Below are positions 47,625 through 56,579 of a DNA stretch of 64,000 bases, one piece after another. Made by a program: the position numbers and the translations under genes. A model generated the notes under the pieces. It ran no database searches. It saw only the letters and a program-made list of their open reading frames with translations, and had not been told where the DNA came from. Position 1 is the stretch's first letter; each line of letters begins with the position of its first letter. This DNA is from Rhodospirillales bacterium (GTDB lineage Bacteria > Pseudomonadota > Alphaproteobacteria > Micavibrionales > Micavibrionaceae): the NCBI GenBank assembly GCA_020638365.1, contig JACKIQ010000003.1:351004-415003 (forward strand). Direction: 5' to 3'.

Positions 47625-48854
47625 TTATACCCTGCCACCTTTTTCTTCTTCCTTTTCTTTTTCCTCGAGCTTTTTCTCGACGGTTTCCTCGAGTTTCTTT
47701 TCCAGTTTTTTAGCGAGTTCTGCAATCCTTGCGTCCTCGTCCTGGGGTTTCTTGCCTATTTTTTCTTCCTGTGCGCGCTGAGATTCGACCAGCATATCGC
47801 GGTCCTGCGCTTTCTCCTTTTCAAGCTGACGCTGGAAGCTTTCGTCCATTTCGACACTCCTGAGAGCCGCAGACGGGTCGTACGGGCCGGTATTCCTGTC
47901 TTCACTGGACTTTTTCTTTCTGCCTTCCAGGATGTCGACAACTTCATAGATTTCCTCGAGTTTCTTTTCATCATGCAGGGCGTTTTTGTTCAATTTCGTT
48001 TCCCGCCCGACCATGTGATAGACCGATTCAACAGATAATTCGGTTCCGGTTCCGTGTTCACGGACATGGAAAGCCATGGCGGAGTCCATTGTGATGATGG
48101 ATTTGTCCGGCTGATTCCTTTTACGCATGTGTTCATCTGTTAACCTGACAATCAGCATCAGCAAGTAGTCCGAAACCGTGACTTTGTGATGCTTTTCATG
48201 CGAGGGACGGAGACCTTTCATGATCTGGTAAGTTTCTTCAATGTTCGGAACTTTAAGGAAGACTTTTTGAAAACGACGATCCAGTGCGGGGTCAAGTTCA
48301 ACGTATAGACGGTATTCATCAAGCGTTGTGGCGCCGAGAACCAGCAAGTCTCCCGCTGTCAGGTAGGGCTTCATGGTGTCAGACATCCCGGCGTAAGAGC
48401 TTCCCACGCAATTTGGCATCATCTGGTGAATTTCGTCTATAAACAGAATATAGCGCGGGCGATTTGGATCATGGTAGCGTTCTGCTATTCCCTTGCAGAA
48501 GGGCATAAGGCGCGCCTGAAATTCCGCACGGCTTGCCGTTCCGGATGCCATGCGTGCAAGATCGACTTCGAGAACGCGTGCATTTTTCAGGTAGTCCGGA
48601 ACAGTTTCAGCGACGACTCGCTGCGCCAATCCAACAACGGCAGCAGTTTTACCCACCCCGGCAGGAGCCAGAAAGGCGCAGTTCTTACGCCCGCGTTGAA
48701 GGAGAATCAGAATGCAGTCATCAATTTCCCCGTCTCGACCCGTAATCGGGGGATAGCGACCTGCGCGTTCTAATGCTGTGAAGTCGTTGCAGTAATTGCG
48801 GATCAGTTCTTCAAGATCTTCTTCAGAAACGAGGTAGTCCCATTTTTCCGTCAT
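47625..48854 (-). CDS. Single-domain Clp-type AAA+ ATPase with C-terminal coiled coil
   Basis: A 409-residue ATPase resembling the first AAA domain of ClpA/ClpB. ITGRDGEIDDCILILLQR precedes Walker A APAGVGKT (63-70), Walker B FIDEIH (138-143), sensor LGATTLDEY and an Arg finger pair near 193. It lacks the Clp N-domain and the second AAA domain. The C-terminal 80 residues (about 330-409) are very rich in Lys and Glu and should be a coiled coil. It may be a remodelling factor or the motor of a special secretion or assembly task. No recognisable partner is adjacent. Full open frame with ATG start. Confidence 0.85.
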   Translation of the reverse strand: MTEKWDYLVSEEDLEELIRNYCNDFTALERAGRYPPITGRDGEIDDCILILLQRGRKNCAFLAPAGVGKTAAVVGLAQRVVAETVPDYLKNARVLEVDLARMASGTASRAEFQARLMPFCKGIAERYHDPNRPRYILFIDEIHQMMPNCVGSSYAGMSDTMKPYLTAGDLLVLGATTLDEYRLYVELDPALDRRFQKVFLKVPNIEETYQIMKGLRPSHEKHHKVTVSDYLLMLIVRLTDEHMRKRNQPDKSIITMDSAMAFHVREHGTGTELSVESVYHMVGRETKLNKNALHDEKKLEEIYEVVDILEGRKKKSSEDRNTGPYDPSAALRSVEMDESFQRQLEKEKAQDRDMLVESQRAQEEKIGKKPQDEDARIAELAKKLEKKLEETVEKKLEEKEKEEEKGGRV

Positions 48855-48971
48855 ATTTATTCCAGCCGTTAAGTTTTAACCGATCCGTCTGCGTCCTGTT
48901 CGACGCTCACCGTAAACATTTATGATTAATTTAACTTTAACAAAAGCAAGGCTCAAGGAAAACAGCCTTTC

Positions 48972-49874
48972 CTAGAGAGTTTTGAAATATTTAGAGCCGT
49001 AGCCCTGCGCGTACAGAGCGGCGGTCAAATCACCGTAAAGAATGGCGTTGTGTACTTCCTCAAGGACCGCGTTTTTCGGGCGGTATCCTATTCCCAGACC
49101 GGCTTTTTTGAGCATGGGGATGTCGTTGGCGCCGTCGCCGATAGTCAGGCATTCTTCGGGACCGATGCCCAGTTTTTCCATATACTCTTCAAGAAAATGC
49201 ACCTTGGCGAACTTGTCGAGAATCGGTTCGCCTACAGATCCGGTGAGTTTGTCGTTTTCGATCACCAGCGTGTTGCCGTGGTTGAACTCGAACCCGCTTT
49301 TTTCGGCCAGGGCTTGCGTAAAGAACGTGAAGCCACCAGATACAAGAACACAGGTCGCTCCCTGTGCGCGCATCGTGCGAGCGAAGGTCCGTGCGCCGGG
49401 GTTGAGCACCGTTTTTTCCAGGGTTTCGTTCAGGGCAGATACGGGAAGATCCTTGAGCAGACCGACACGCTCACGCAGGGCGGCCTTGAAATCCAGTTTT
49501 CCCTCCATCGCCTTGGCGGTAATTGCGGAAATTTTGTCCTTTATTCCTGCGTGTGCGGCAAGTTCATCCAGAGTTTCAGTGCTGGCGATCGTCGAGTCCA
49601 TGTCCGCAAGGAGCAGTTTTTTCTGTCGTTTTTTCGCCGGTGTTATGAAAAAATCAATTTTGTCGGCAGCGAACGTTTCCCGCAAGTGCGCTATAAGAGC
49701 TGTTTGCGCACTATCTGAAATAGTAATTTCACCGGCTTTGTGTTTATCCAGCCAGTTAGTTTTTCCTGTCTGACTTAAGTTGTAGTGCGGCAGGATTGAG
49801 GCGGCTTCCCTGAAATGCCTTTCGGTCAGGGGCGGGTTGTTGTCGGAGGCCACGAGGGTCAAAATATGTGTCAT
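48972..49874 (-). CDS. serB: Phosphoserine phosphatase
   Basis: A 300-residue HAD phosphatase that removes phosphate from phosphoserine. The nucleophile motif LLADMDSTIAS gives Asp91 with Asp93, motif II is CVLVSGGFTFFT, motif III KFAKVHFLEEY, and motif IV GDGANDIPMLKKAGLGIGY. The N-terminal 85 residues are an ACT-like region. It is divergent from serC, across 160 bases, so the serine pathway genes share a locus. Confidence 0.95.
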   Translation of the reverse strand: MTHILTLVASDNNPPLTERHFREAASILPHYNLSQTGKTNWLDKHKAGEITISDSAQTALIAHLRETFAADKIDFFITPAKKRQKKLLLADMDSTIASTETLDELAAHAGIKDKISAITAKAMEGKLDFKAALRERVGLLKDLPVSALNETLEKTVLNPGARTFARTMRAQGATCVLVSGGFTFFTQALAEKSGFEFNHGNTLVIENDKLTGSVGEPILDKFAKVHFLEEYMEKLGIGPEECLTIGDGANDIPMLKKAGLGIGYRPKNAVLEEVHNAILYGDLTAALYAQGYGSKYFKTL

Positions 49875-50035
49875 TTTCGCTTCACTTACAGGATCGCCTT
49901 ACGGGGCGCTATTTTAAAAAGACTTGCCAGAGCACTCGAAATTCCTTAACGGTTGTGCGGACAATTGTCCATCACAAACCCTTGTTCATGTAAGCCGTCA
50001 TTTGATACGGGCGGCACCGCCCGGGAGGTAAGATC

Positions 50036-51208
50036 GTGGAAAAACCACAAAGCAAACCCAATAATCCGAATTTTTCATCCGGCCCGTGCGCCAAGCGCCC
50101 CGGCTGGAGCCTTGATGCGCTTAAAGGCGCGATGCTCGGCCGTTCGCACCGCGCAGGACCGCTAAAGGCGAAGCTGAAAGAGGTCATTGACCTTCATAAG
50201 GAACTTCTGGGTATTCCTTCGGATTACCGGGTCGGGATCGTACCGGCTTCGGATACAGGCGCGTTTGAGATGGCGCTGTGGTCCATGCTGGGGGCGCGCG
50301 GCGTCGATGTCTTTGCTTGGGAGGCTTTTTCCAACGACTGGCTCAAGGATGTGACCGGGCAACTCAAGTTGCCTGACGTGCGTACGTTTGAAGCGCCTTA
50401 TGGCGGAATCGCCGATCTTTCGCAGGCCGATCCGAAGCGGGATGCGGTTTTTGTATGGAACGGCACGACTTCGGGTGTCCGCGTCCCTGACGGGGCCTGG
50501 ATCAACGCGGAACGGGAGGGGCTTTCGTTCTGCGATGCGACTTCGGCGGTCTTCGCCTACGACTTGCCGTGGGACAAGCTGGACGTTGTGACGTGGAGCT
50601 GGCAGAAGGTTCTGGGCGGGGAAGCCGCGCACGGGATGCTGGTTCTTTCGCCCAGGGCTGTTGCGCGGCTGGAAAGCTATAAGCCCGACCGCCCGCTGCC
50701 GAAAATTTTCCGTATGACCGCTAAAGGCAAGCTGAACGAGGCGCTGTTCGAAGGGGCGACCATCAATACGCCCTCCATGCTGGCGGTCGAGGACTGTCTT
50801 GACGCTTTGCGCTGGGTCAAGAGTGTCGGAGGACTTCAGGGAACCATTCAACGCACGGCTGATAATTTTGCTGCGTTTGAGGCATTTGTTAAGAAAACGG
50901 ACTGGATCGAATTTCTTGCGGAAAAGCCTGAAATCTGTTCGAAAACATCGGTTTGCTTAAAAATAACAGATGCGTGGTTTGCCGGGCTGGCGGATGCTGA
51001 CAAGGAGCCGTTCATCAAGGCTATGGTGAAAATTCTGGAAAAAGAGGGTGCCGCTTATGACATTGCCGGATACCGCGATGCGCCTGCGGGGCTTCGGATC
51101 TGGTGCGGGGCGACAGTCGAGAAGGCGGATGTCGCGGCGTTGGTCCCGTGGATCGAGTGGGCCTTTGCAAAAGCCAAAGAAGACGCGCAAGCACAGAAGG
51201 CCGCATAA
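50036..51208 (+). CDS. serC: Phosphoserine aminotransferase
   Basis: A 390-residue PLP enzyme converting 3-phosphohydroxypyruvate to phosphoserine. The PLP lysine is Lys191 in WSWQKVLGGEAAHGM, and NFSSGPCAKRPGWSL at the N-terminus is typical of the alphaproteobacterial SerC subclass. Start is GTG, with GGGAGG 8 bases upstream. It is followed four bases later by an MFS gene and then serA, so serine synthesis and export or import may be linked. Confidence 0.95.
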   Translation: MEKPQSKPNNPNFSSGPCAKRPGWSLDALKGAMLGRSHRAGPLKAKLKEVIDLHKELLGIPSDYRVGIVPASDTGAFEMALWSMLGARGVDVFAWEAFSNDWLKDVTGQLKLPDVRTFEAPYGGIADLSQADPKRDAVFVWNGTTSGVRVPDGAWINAEREGLSFCDATSAVFAYDLPWDKLDVVTWSWQKVLGGEAAHGMLVLSPRAVARLESYKPDRPLPKIFRMTAKGKLNEALFEGATINTPSMLAVEDCLDALRWVKSVGGLQGTIQRTADNFAAFEAFVKKTDWIEFLAEKPEICSKTSVCLKITDAWFAGLADADKEPFIKAMVKILEKEGAAYDIAGYRDAPAGLRIWCGATVEKADVAALVPWIEWAFAKAKEDAQAQKAA

Positions 51209-51211
51209 GTC

Positions 51212-52468
51212 ATGCTGAACTCGCTTGAGAAAAAGTATGAAATCGAGCGAGCGACCATGATGACGATCCTAGTGGCGACATTGGGGTACTTCGTCGATAT
51301 TTTCGATCTACTTTTGTTCAACATTGTGCGTGTGCAGAGCCTCAAGGATCTCGGTGTTTCAGGGGATGGGCTGCTTGAGAGCGGTATCTTTCTTTTGAAT
51401 GTCCAAATGGCCGGGCTTCTGGTCGGCGGGATCATCTGGGGCGTCTGGGGCGACCGGATGGGGCGGGTTTCAGTCCTGTTCGGTTCGATCCTGATGTATT
51501 CTATCGCCAATATCCTGAACGGATTTGTGCAGAGCGTTGAGCAGTACGCTTTACTGCGGTTTATTGCCGGGGTCGGTCTTGCGGGAGAGCTTGGCGCCGG
51601 AGTGACGCTGGCCTCTGAGCTTCTGCCCCGAAATCTCCGTGGTCTTGGCACGACCTTCATTGCGTCCATCGGGGTAGCGGGGGCAGTTTTTGCTGCAGTA
51701 ATCGCGGATATCGCAGACTGGCGGGTTGCGTATATGATCGGCGGGGTGATGGGGCTGGGTCTGCTTGTGCTGCGGTTACAGGTCAAGGAATCCGCCATGT
51801 TCGAGGTCATGAGCAAGCAGGGGGAAATGGCCAGAAAGATGCTCAAGCCCGGTAATCCCCTGATGCTGCTGCGCCCGAAATCCTTGAAAAAATATGTTGC
51901 GGTCATCGTGGTCGGGATGCCGATCTGGGCGGTCGTAGGGCTGTTTATCACATTTACGCCGGAGTTTGCGAAAGCCTTCGGAATGACCGGGGAGCTGCCG
52001 ACGGCCGGGAGCGCGGTTTTGTTCTGTTATGTCGGGCTGGTCATCGGGGATATGTTCAGCGGACTGCTGAGCCAGTTGTTGCGCAGCCGGAAGAAGGCGG
52101 TTTCGATTTTTCTTGTCCTTACGGGCGTTTTTTCCTGCGTTTATGTCTGGGGGCCGCATCATTCGCAGCAATCCTATTACGGGCTGTGCCTGCTTCTGGG
52201 GATCGGGACGGGTTACTGGGCTATGTTCGTGCAGATGGGGGCCGAGCAGTTCGGGACCAATATCCGCGCCACCGCAGCTACCAGTATTCCCAACATGGTG
52301 CGCGGCTCGGTGATCCTGATTACGACGCTTTTCAGTCTGCTCAAGGCTTATCTTGATGTGATCACGGCGGGATTGTGCGTCGTCGGACTCATGATTGCTC
52401 TGGCTTTTATCGCTCTGGCGAGCCTTAAAGAAACGTTCGGAACCGATCTGGATTACCTTGAAGAATAG
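51212..52468 (+). CDS. MFS transporter
   Basis: A 418-residue transporter with twelve hydrophobic segments. MFS signature is seen at GGIIWGVWGDRMGRVSVLFG, with RFIAGVGLAGELGAGVTLASEL matching the sugar/metabolite-type subfamily. It lies between serC (three bases upstream) and serA, so it could carry serine, a precursor or a phosphoryl acid. This is inference from position. No ribosome binding site is needed if it is coupled to serC. Confidence 0.88.
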   Translation: MLNSLEKKYEIERATMMTILVATLGYFVDIFDLLLFNIVRVQSLKDLGVSGDGLLESGIFLLNVQMAGLLVGGIIWGVWGDRMGRVSVLFGSILMYSIANILNGFVQSVEQYALLRFIAGVGLAGELGAGVTLASELLPRNLRGLGTTFIASIGVAGAVFAAVIADIADWRVAYMIGGVMGLGLLVLRLQVKESAMFEVMSKQGEMARKMLKPGNPLMLLRPKSLKKYVAVIVVGMPIWAVVGLFITFTPEFAKAFGMTGELPTAGSAVLFCYVGLVIGDMFSGLLSQLLRSRKKAVSIFLVLTGVFSCVYVWGPHHSQQSYYGLCLLLGIGTGYWAMFVQMGAEQFGTNIRATAATSIPNMVRGSVILITTLFSLLKAYLDVITAGLCVVGLMIALAFIALASLKETFGTDLDYLEE

Positions 52469-52558
52469 CCGCTTTACTATTTCTCTTTACTTCCTTCGTA
52501 AACTCGCATAATTCTGGTCGCCTGTTTTCCTAAACAAGACAAAACTAGGAGTTATAGG

Positions 52559-54136
52559 ATGCCCAAAGTACTTATCAGCGACGAGCTGGACCCCCTTGCT
52601 ATCGAGATTTTTAAAAAAGCCGGTCTTGAAGTTGACTTCAAGCCGGGCCTGAAGCCTGACGAGCAGATTGCCATTATCGACCAGTATGACGGTCTGGCCA
52701 TTCGCAGCGCGACCAAAGTTACCGCGGATATGATCGCCAAGGCCAAGAACCTGAAGGTTGTCGGCAGGGCCGGGATCGGGGTCGATAATGTCGATATTCC
52801 CGCCGCGACCAATGCCGGGATCGTGGTTATGAATACGCCGTTCGGGAACTCGATTACGACCGCCGAGCACGCGATCGCCATGATGTTTTCCCTTGCCCGC
52901 CAGATTCCACAGGCGAATGTCAGCACCCATGCCGGGAAGTGGGAGAAGAGCAAATTCATGGGCAGCGAGCTTTACAATAAGACGCTTGGGGTCATCGGAT
53001 GCGGCAATATCGGTTCCATAGTGGCTGATCGCGCTTTGGGCCTGAAGATGAAAGTGATCGCATTTGACCCGTTTCTGACGGTCGAGCGGGCGCAGAATAT
53101 CGGGGTTGAGAAGGTGGAACTGGAAGAGATATTCAAACGGTCGGATTTTATCACGATCCACGTTCCGAAGAACGACAAGACCGCGCATATGATCAATAAA
53201 GAGACCATCGCGCAGATGAAGGACGGGGTTTACATCATCAACTGCGCGCGCGGGGGCTTGATTGTCGAGCCTGATCTTAAGGAAGCACTTGATTCCGGAA
53301 AGGTTGCCGGGGCCGCCCTTGATGTATTCGAGGTCGAGCCGGCCAAGGACAATATCCTTTTTAATCATCCGAATCTTATCTGCACCCCGCATCTTGGCGC
53401 ATCGACGACCGAAGCGCAGGTCAACGTCGCCTTGCAGGTGGCCGAGCAAATGGCGGATTACCTGATGAACGGGGCGGTGACCAATGCGTTGAACATGCCT
53501 TCCATTTCAGCCGAAGATGCGCCACGCCTGAAGCCTTATTTAGCGTTGGGCGCGCAACTGGGAGAGTTCGCAGGACAGGTCACGGCGCATGCAATCCAAG
53601 AAATCGAGATTGAATACGAGGGGACAGTCACGGAGATCAACACCGACCCGATTACGTCGGTGATTATCGCGCATATGCTTGGAGCGCAGACCGAGAGCGT
53701 GAACATGGTCAATGCGCTTAAAGTTGCAGAAGCGCGCGGTATCCATATCAAGCAGAGTTATGATAAAACCGGGCGGAACTGGCGGTCCATGATCAACCTG
53801 ATCGTTAAGACCAGCAAGAGAACGCGTAATATAACCGGGACCCTGTTTACCGGCAAAGAGCCGCGGATCGTCAATATCGAGGGCGTTCCGGTTGAAGCTG
53901 CGTTAACCCCGCATATGCTTTTCATTCGTAACAAGGATAAGCCGGGGCTGATCGGTGGACTGGGTATGATTCTGGCCGATGGGGGGCAGAATATCGCAGA
54001 TTTCCGTCTTGGACGGGTCAAGGAGGGTGAGACGGCCGTGTGTCTGGTATCGCTGGATGCGCCGTTGCCGGACGATCTTTTCGAGAAAGTGGCTGCGCTT
54101 CCCCAGATTGAAAGTGTGAAGCGGCTCAAGTTCTGA
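52559..54136 (+). CDS. serA: D-3-phosphoglycerate dehydrogenase
   Basis: A 525-residue enzyme starting serine synthesis from 3-phosphoglycerate. The NAD motif GCGNIG is at 147-152, GRAGIGVDNVDIPAA and the substrate segment INCARGG follow, then catalytic HLGASTTEAQ. The long C-terminus has an ASB domain and an ACT domain (about 455-525, PGLIGGLGMILADGGQNIADF), so serine feedback is likely. AGGAG 7 bases upstream. A terminator follows. Confidence 0.97.
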   Translation: MPKVLISDELDPLAIEIFKKAGLEVDFKPGLKPDEQIAIIDQYDGLAIRSATKVTADMIAKAKNLKVVGRAGIGVDNVDIPAATNAGIVVMNTPFGNSITTAEHAIAMMFSLARQIPQANVSTHAGKWEKSKFMGSELYNKTLGVIGCGNIGSIVADRALGLKMKVIAFDPFLTVERAQNIGVEKVELEEIFKRSDFITIHVPKNDKTAHMINKETIAQMKDGVYIINCARGGLIVEPDLKEALDSGKVAGAALDVFEVEPAKDNILFNHPNLICTPHLGASTTEAQVNVALQVAEQMADYLMNGAVTNALNMPSISAEDAPRLKPYLALGAQLGEFAGQVTAHAIQEIEIEYEGTVTEINTDPITSVIIAHMLGAQTESVNMVNALKVAEARGIHIKQSYDKTGRNWRSMINLIVKTSKRTRNITGTLFTGKEPRIVNIEGVPVEAALTPHMLFIRNKDKPGLIGGLGMILADGGQNIADFRLGRVKEGETAVCLVSLDAPLPDDLFEKVAALPQIESVKRLKF

Positions 54137-54148
54137 GCAGGCAAAATT

Positions 54149-54182
54149 TAAGCCGTGCTTCATGCACGCACGGCTTATCTTT
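54149..54182. terminator. Terminator after serA, possibly bidirectional
   Basis: A 10-bp stem TAAGCCGTGC (54149-54158) with GCACGGCTTA (54168-54177) and a 9-base loop, then TCTTTTA. On the minus strand AAATTTT follows, so it could also stop the convergent gene at 54182. Confidence 0.75.
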
Positions 54183-54697
54183 TACTTCTGGGGAAGAATT
54201 TTCTTTTTGTTAGTGCGTGCGTAGCGTTCGCAGGCGTGAATAAGCTCTTCTTCCAGTTTTGCTCCGTATTCTTTTCCATCTCCGTCCATTTTTCTTTCTA
54301 ATATGGCGGTCAGGGTTTTATGGTGCGCTTCTACAATTTCGACCGCGTTTTCATCTATATGGGTCAGGCTTTCGAGAAATCCCAGCATGACCTGCGCCAG
54401 ATTTCCGACGAGCCGGTAGTGGAAGATTGCGGCGTTGGCTTTAAGCTGCATGACGATATCCGTCATTTGGGTCAGGGCCTCGTTTTTTGAGATTTGGCGC
54501 GATTTGGTTTGGCTGATGGTCTGGCGAAGATTTTCCAGAAACTCCAGGCCCAAGGGGGAAAAATCCACCCTGTTCTCGTCAATGATTTTCTGGCAGGCCT
54601 CAAGCGTTTCCTGCGGGACCGGGCCGACGCCCACGCGCGACCGGAGTTCGTAACTGGCCCTGATAACCCGTGTTTTCGTTTTACCTGAAGTTTTCAT
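54182..54697 (-). CDS. Helical partner protein of the response regulator, copy 1
   Basis: A 171-residue all-helical hypothetical protein. It is paralogous to the gene at 55368-55871. Shared features are LRxRxGxG near the N-terminus, a SPLGLEFLENLR / IPMGRQTLKTIR segment and an identical FKANAAIFH-type core (here LKANAAIFHYRL). The core histidine is a candidate phosphoacceptor, but the fit to Hpt is not firm. It lies 23 bases after its response regulator. Two adjacent copies of this pair suggest the two proteins work together. I do not know the family. Confidence 0.75.
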   Translation of the reverse strand: MKTSGKTKTRVIRASYELRSRVGVGPVPQETLEACQKIIDENRVDFSPLGLEFLENLRQTISQTKSRQISKNEALTQMTDIVMQLKANAAIFHYRLVGNLAQVMLGFLESLTHIDENAVEIVEAHHKTLTAILERKMDGDGKEYGAKLEEELIHACERYARTNKKKILPQK

Positions 54698-54720
54698 GTT
54701 ATTTAACCGCCATCAAGCCG

Positions 54721-55236
54721 TCATAGGGGGTTCGAGTTAAAGTCCGGGTAATCGCTCATCCGTCTTAAGGGGCCGTCATACGCATCGCTTTTTTTGCGTC
54801 GCCTGTCAGGACCGAAGTAGGAGGGATTCAGGATGAAATCACGCGGGGCGTTTATGACATACAGGATGCGCTTTAGAAGGTCTTCGGCTTTAAAGGGTTT
54901 TGTCAGATATTCCGTAATTCCAGAATCACGGGATTTTTTTACACGGGAGGCCGCGTTGAAGCCGGTGAGCATGATGACCGGGGCAACGCGATTCGGAGAT
55001 TCTTCTGCGCGGCGGATCTTTGTTACAAGGTCGATGCCGGTGCCGGAGTTCATGTGCCAGTCCGTGATGATAATGTCCGGAGCGTGTTCGCAAAACACAC
55101 CGAATGCCTCGTTCCCGTTTGATGCGAGCAATACCCTGCCGATCCCAAAACGTTCTAAAACGGCGGTAATAAGATCACGCATCGGTTCTGTATCTTCAAC
55201 GACAAGAGTACTCAGGCGTTCCAAGTTGAGAGGCAT
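54721..55236 (-). CDS. Response regulator with YFGPDRRR tail, copy 1
   Basis: A 171-residue receiver with a short non-DNA-binding extension. Asp59 in IIITDWHM is the phosphoacceptor, with Glu14/Asp15, Thr91 (MLTGF) and Lys113 (LTKPF). After the receiver comes PRDFILNPSYFGPDRRR and a GPLRR end, a tail recurring in alphaproteobacterial receivers. It shares the same layout with the gene at 55897-56421. No output domain, so it signals by contact, probably with the partner gene downstream. Confidence 0.92.
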   Translation of the reverse strand: MPLNLERLSTLVVEDTEPMRDLITAVLERFGIGRVLLASNGNEAFGVFCEHAPDIIITDWHMNSGTGIDLVTKIRRAEESPNRVAPVIMLTGFNAASRVKKSRDSGITEYLTKPFKAEDLLKRILYVINAPRDFILNPSYFGPDRRRKKSDAYDGPLRRMSDYPDFNSNPL

Positions 55237-55367
55237 TCGTAGTTCAAGCCTTTAAAATATAAAGACTTATGCATATTAGCATGCATGGGGATGCATAAAC
55301 AGCGCCGGGATAAAATCAGGGATGTTTATACCCGCCAAAGTTGGGATTTTGTCTGGGCGTGCAGTTC

Positions 55368-55871
55368 TCAGGATGTCTTTTTCCGCTGCCAGTAGCGTTC
55401 GAATGCGCGCTCGAACTCTTCAGGAATCGCGTGTGCGCTGGCTTTTCTGAGTTTTTCGTCTCTTTGGGCCAAGAGCTTTTCCGCCGTGTCGTGAAAACCC
55501 TGCACGATAGTCAGGGACAGTTCATCCAGTTCTTCAAGTTTTTCCAGAAAGTCGAGGTTTTTTTGTGCAATGTCAGAGAGGAGAGGATGGTGAAATATTG
55601 CGGCATTAGCCTTGAAAAGCATCAGATGGATGCGCAGTTGTTCAAGGGCCTCCGTTTTCGTGATTGTGCTTGTCCTGCATTTTTTTAATACTGTTCGTAT
55701 GGTTTTTAAAGTTTGTCTGCCCATAGGGATGAAATCGTAGGCGTTTTCTTCCATTACCTGACGACATTTGAGAAGGAGCCTGGGGGCTACGCCACCCTCA
55801 CCAATTTTCATTCGCAGGGCAAAGTTGGCCTTTAAGATTACAACCTGATTGGCGTCCATATTTTTTGTCAT
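55368..55871 (-). CDS. Helical partner protein of the response regulator, copy 2
   Basis: A 167-residue hypothetical protein, paralogue of the gene at 54182-54697. The conserved core FKANAAIFHHPLL carries a His-His pair and the N-terminal LRMKIGEGG and C-terminal WQRKKTS are basic. Start at 55871 (a second ATG is at 55859). It is 25 bases from its receiver. Its relation to Hpt or chemotaxis-type adaptors is not established. Confidence 0.75.
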   Translation of the reverse strand: MTKNMDANQVVILKANFALRMKIGEGGVAPRLLLKCRQVMEENAYDFIPMGRQTLKTIRTVLKKCRTSTITKTEALEQLRIHLMLFKANAAIFHHPLLSDIAQKNLDFLEKLEELDELSLTIVQGFHDTAEKLLAQRDEKLRKASAHAIPEEFERAFERYWQRKKTS

Positions 55872-55896
55872 TTTATCAGCCGGTTATCTTTTTACG

Positions 55897-56421
55897 TTAT
55901 CCTACAAGCACAACATCATTCATATCGACACTCGTATCTGCCGCGCGGCGATAGGGGCCGGAATACCCGGTTAATTCCCGGCGTCGCCTATCCGGGCCGA
56001 AATAGCTCGCCGTTAAGATAAAATCTCTTGGATTTTCAATAACATGAGTGATTCGCTTTATCAGTTTTTCGGCCGTGAACGGTTTTGACAGGTATTCCGT
56101 TACGCCCGCATCTCTGGATTGTTCGATTTTCTTGAGTGCGCTGAAGCCGGTGAGCATGATGACCGGGGCGGTTTTGTTTGGCGAGAGGGGGGATGTGCGG
56201 ATTTTTTGCGTCAGTTCTATTCCGTCCCCCGGTTCCATGTGCCAGTCGGTAATAACGATATCAGGGGTTTCGTTACAGAAAATATCAAAGCCCTCGTCTC
56301 CGCTGGCGGCGCTCAGTATTGTTCCGACGCCCAAGGCCGACAAGATGGCCATGAGTAGCTGGCGCATTGGCGCAACGTCCTCAACGATAAGGATACTTAG
56401 TAAGTCCAGGCGCATGGCCAT
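55897..56421 (-). CDS. Response regulator with YFGPDRRR tail, copy 2
   Basis: A 174-residue receiver paralogous to the one at 54721-55236. Asp59 (IVITDWHM), Glu14/Asp15, Thr91 and Lys113 (LSKPF) are all conserved. It keeps PRDFILTASYFGPDRRR and GPYRR after the receiver. Sequence similarity between the copies is strong in the receiver and tail, weaker at the ends, so the duplication is not recent. It leads the four-gene minus-strand run. Confidence 0.92.
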   Translation of the reverse strand: MAMRLDLLSILIVEDVAPMRQLLMAILSALGVGTILSAASGDEGFDIFCNETPDIVITDWHMEPGDGIELTQKIRTSPLSPNKTAPVIMLTGFSALKKIEQSRDAGVTEYLSKPFTAEKLIKRITHVIENPRDFILTASYFGPDRRRRELTGYSGPYRRAADTSVDMNDVVLVG

Positions 56422-56579
56422 CGCAAATTACCCGCGTTATAAATTAGCTATAAAAATACCTTAATTATGCCACAATTCTACATGCATCCTTTGGGATAGA
56501 TCAATAAATCTTTTTGTCAGGTTTATAAAAAAGTGCCGAGAAGTGCAGAAAAAGTGGAGCGAGAACTGGATACCCCATT

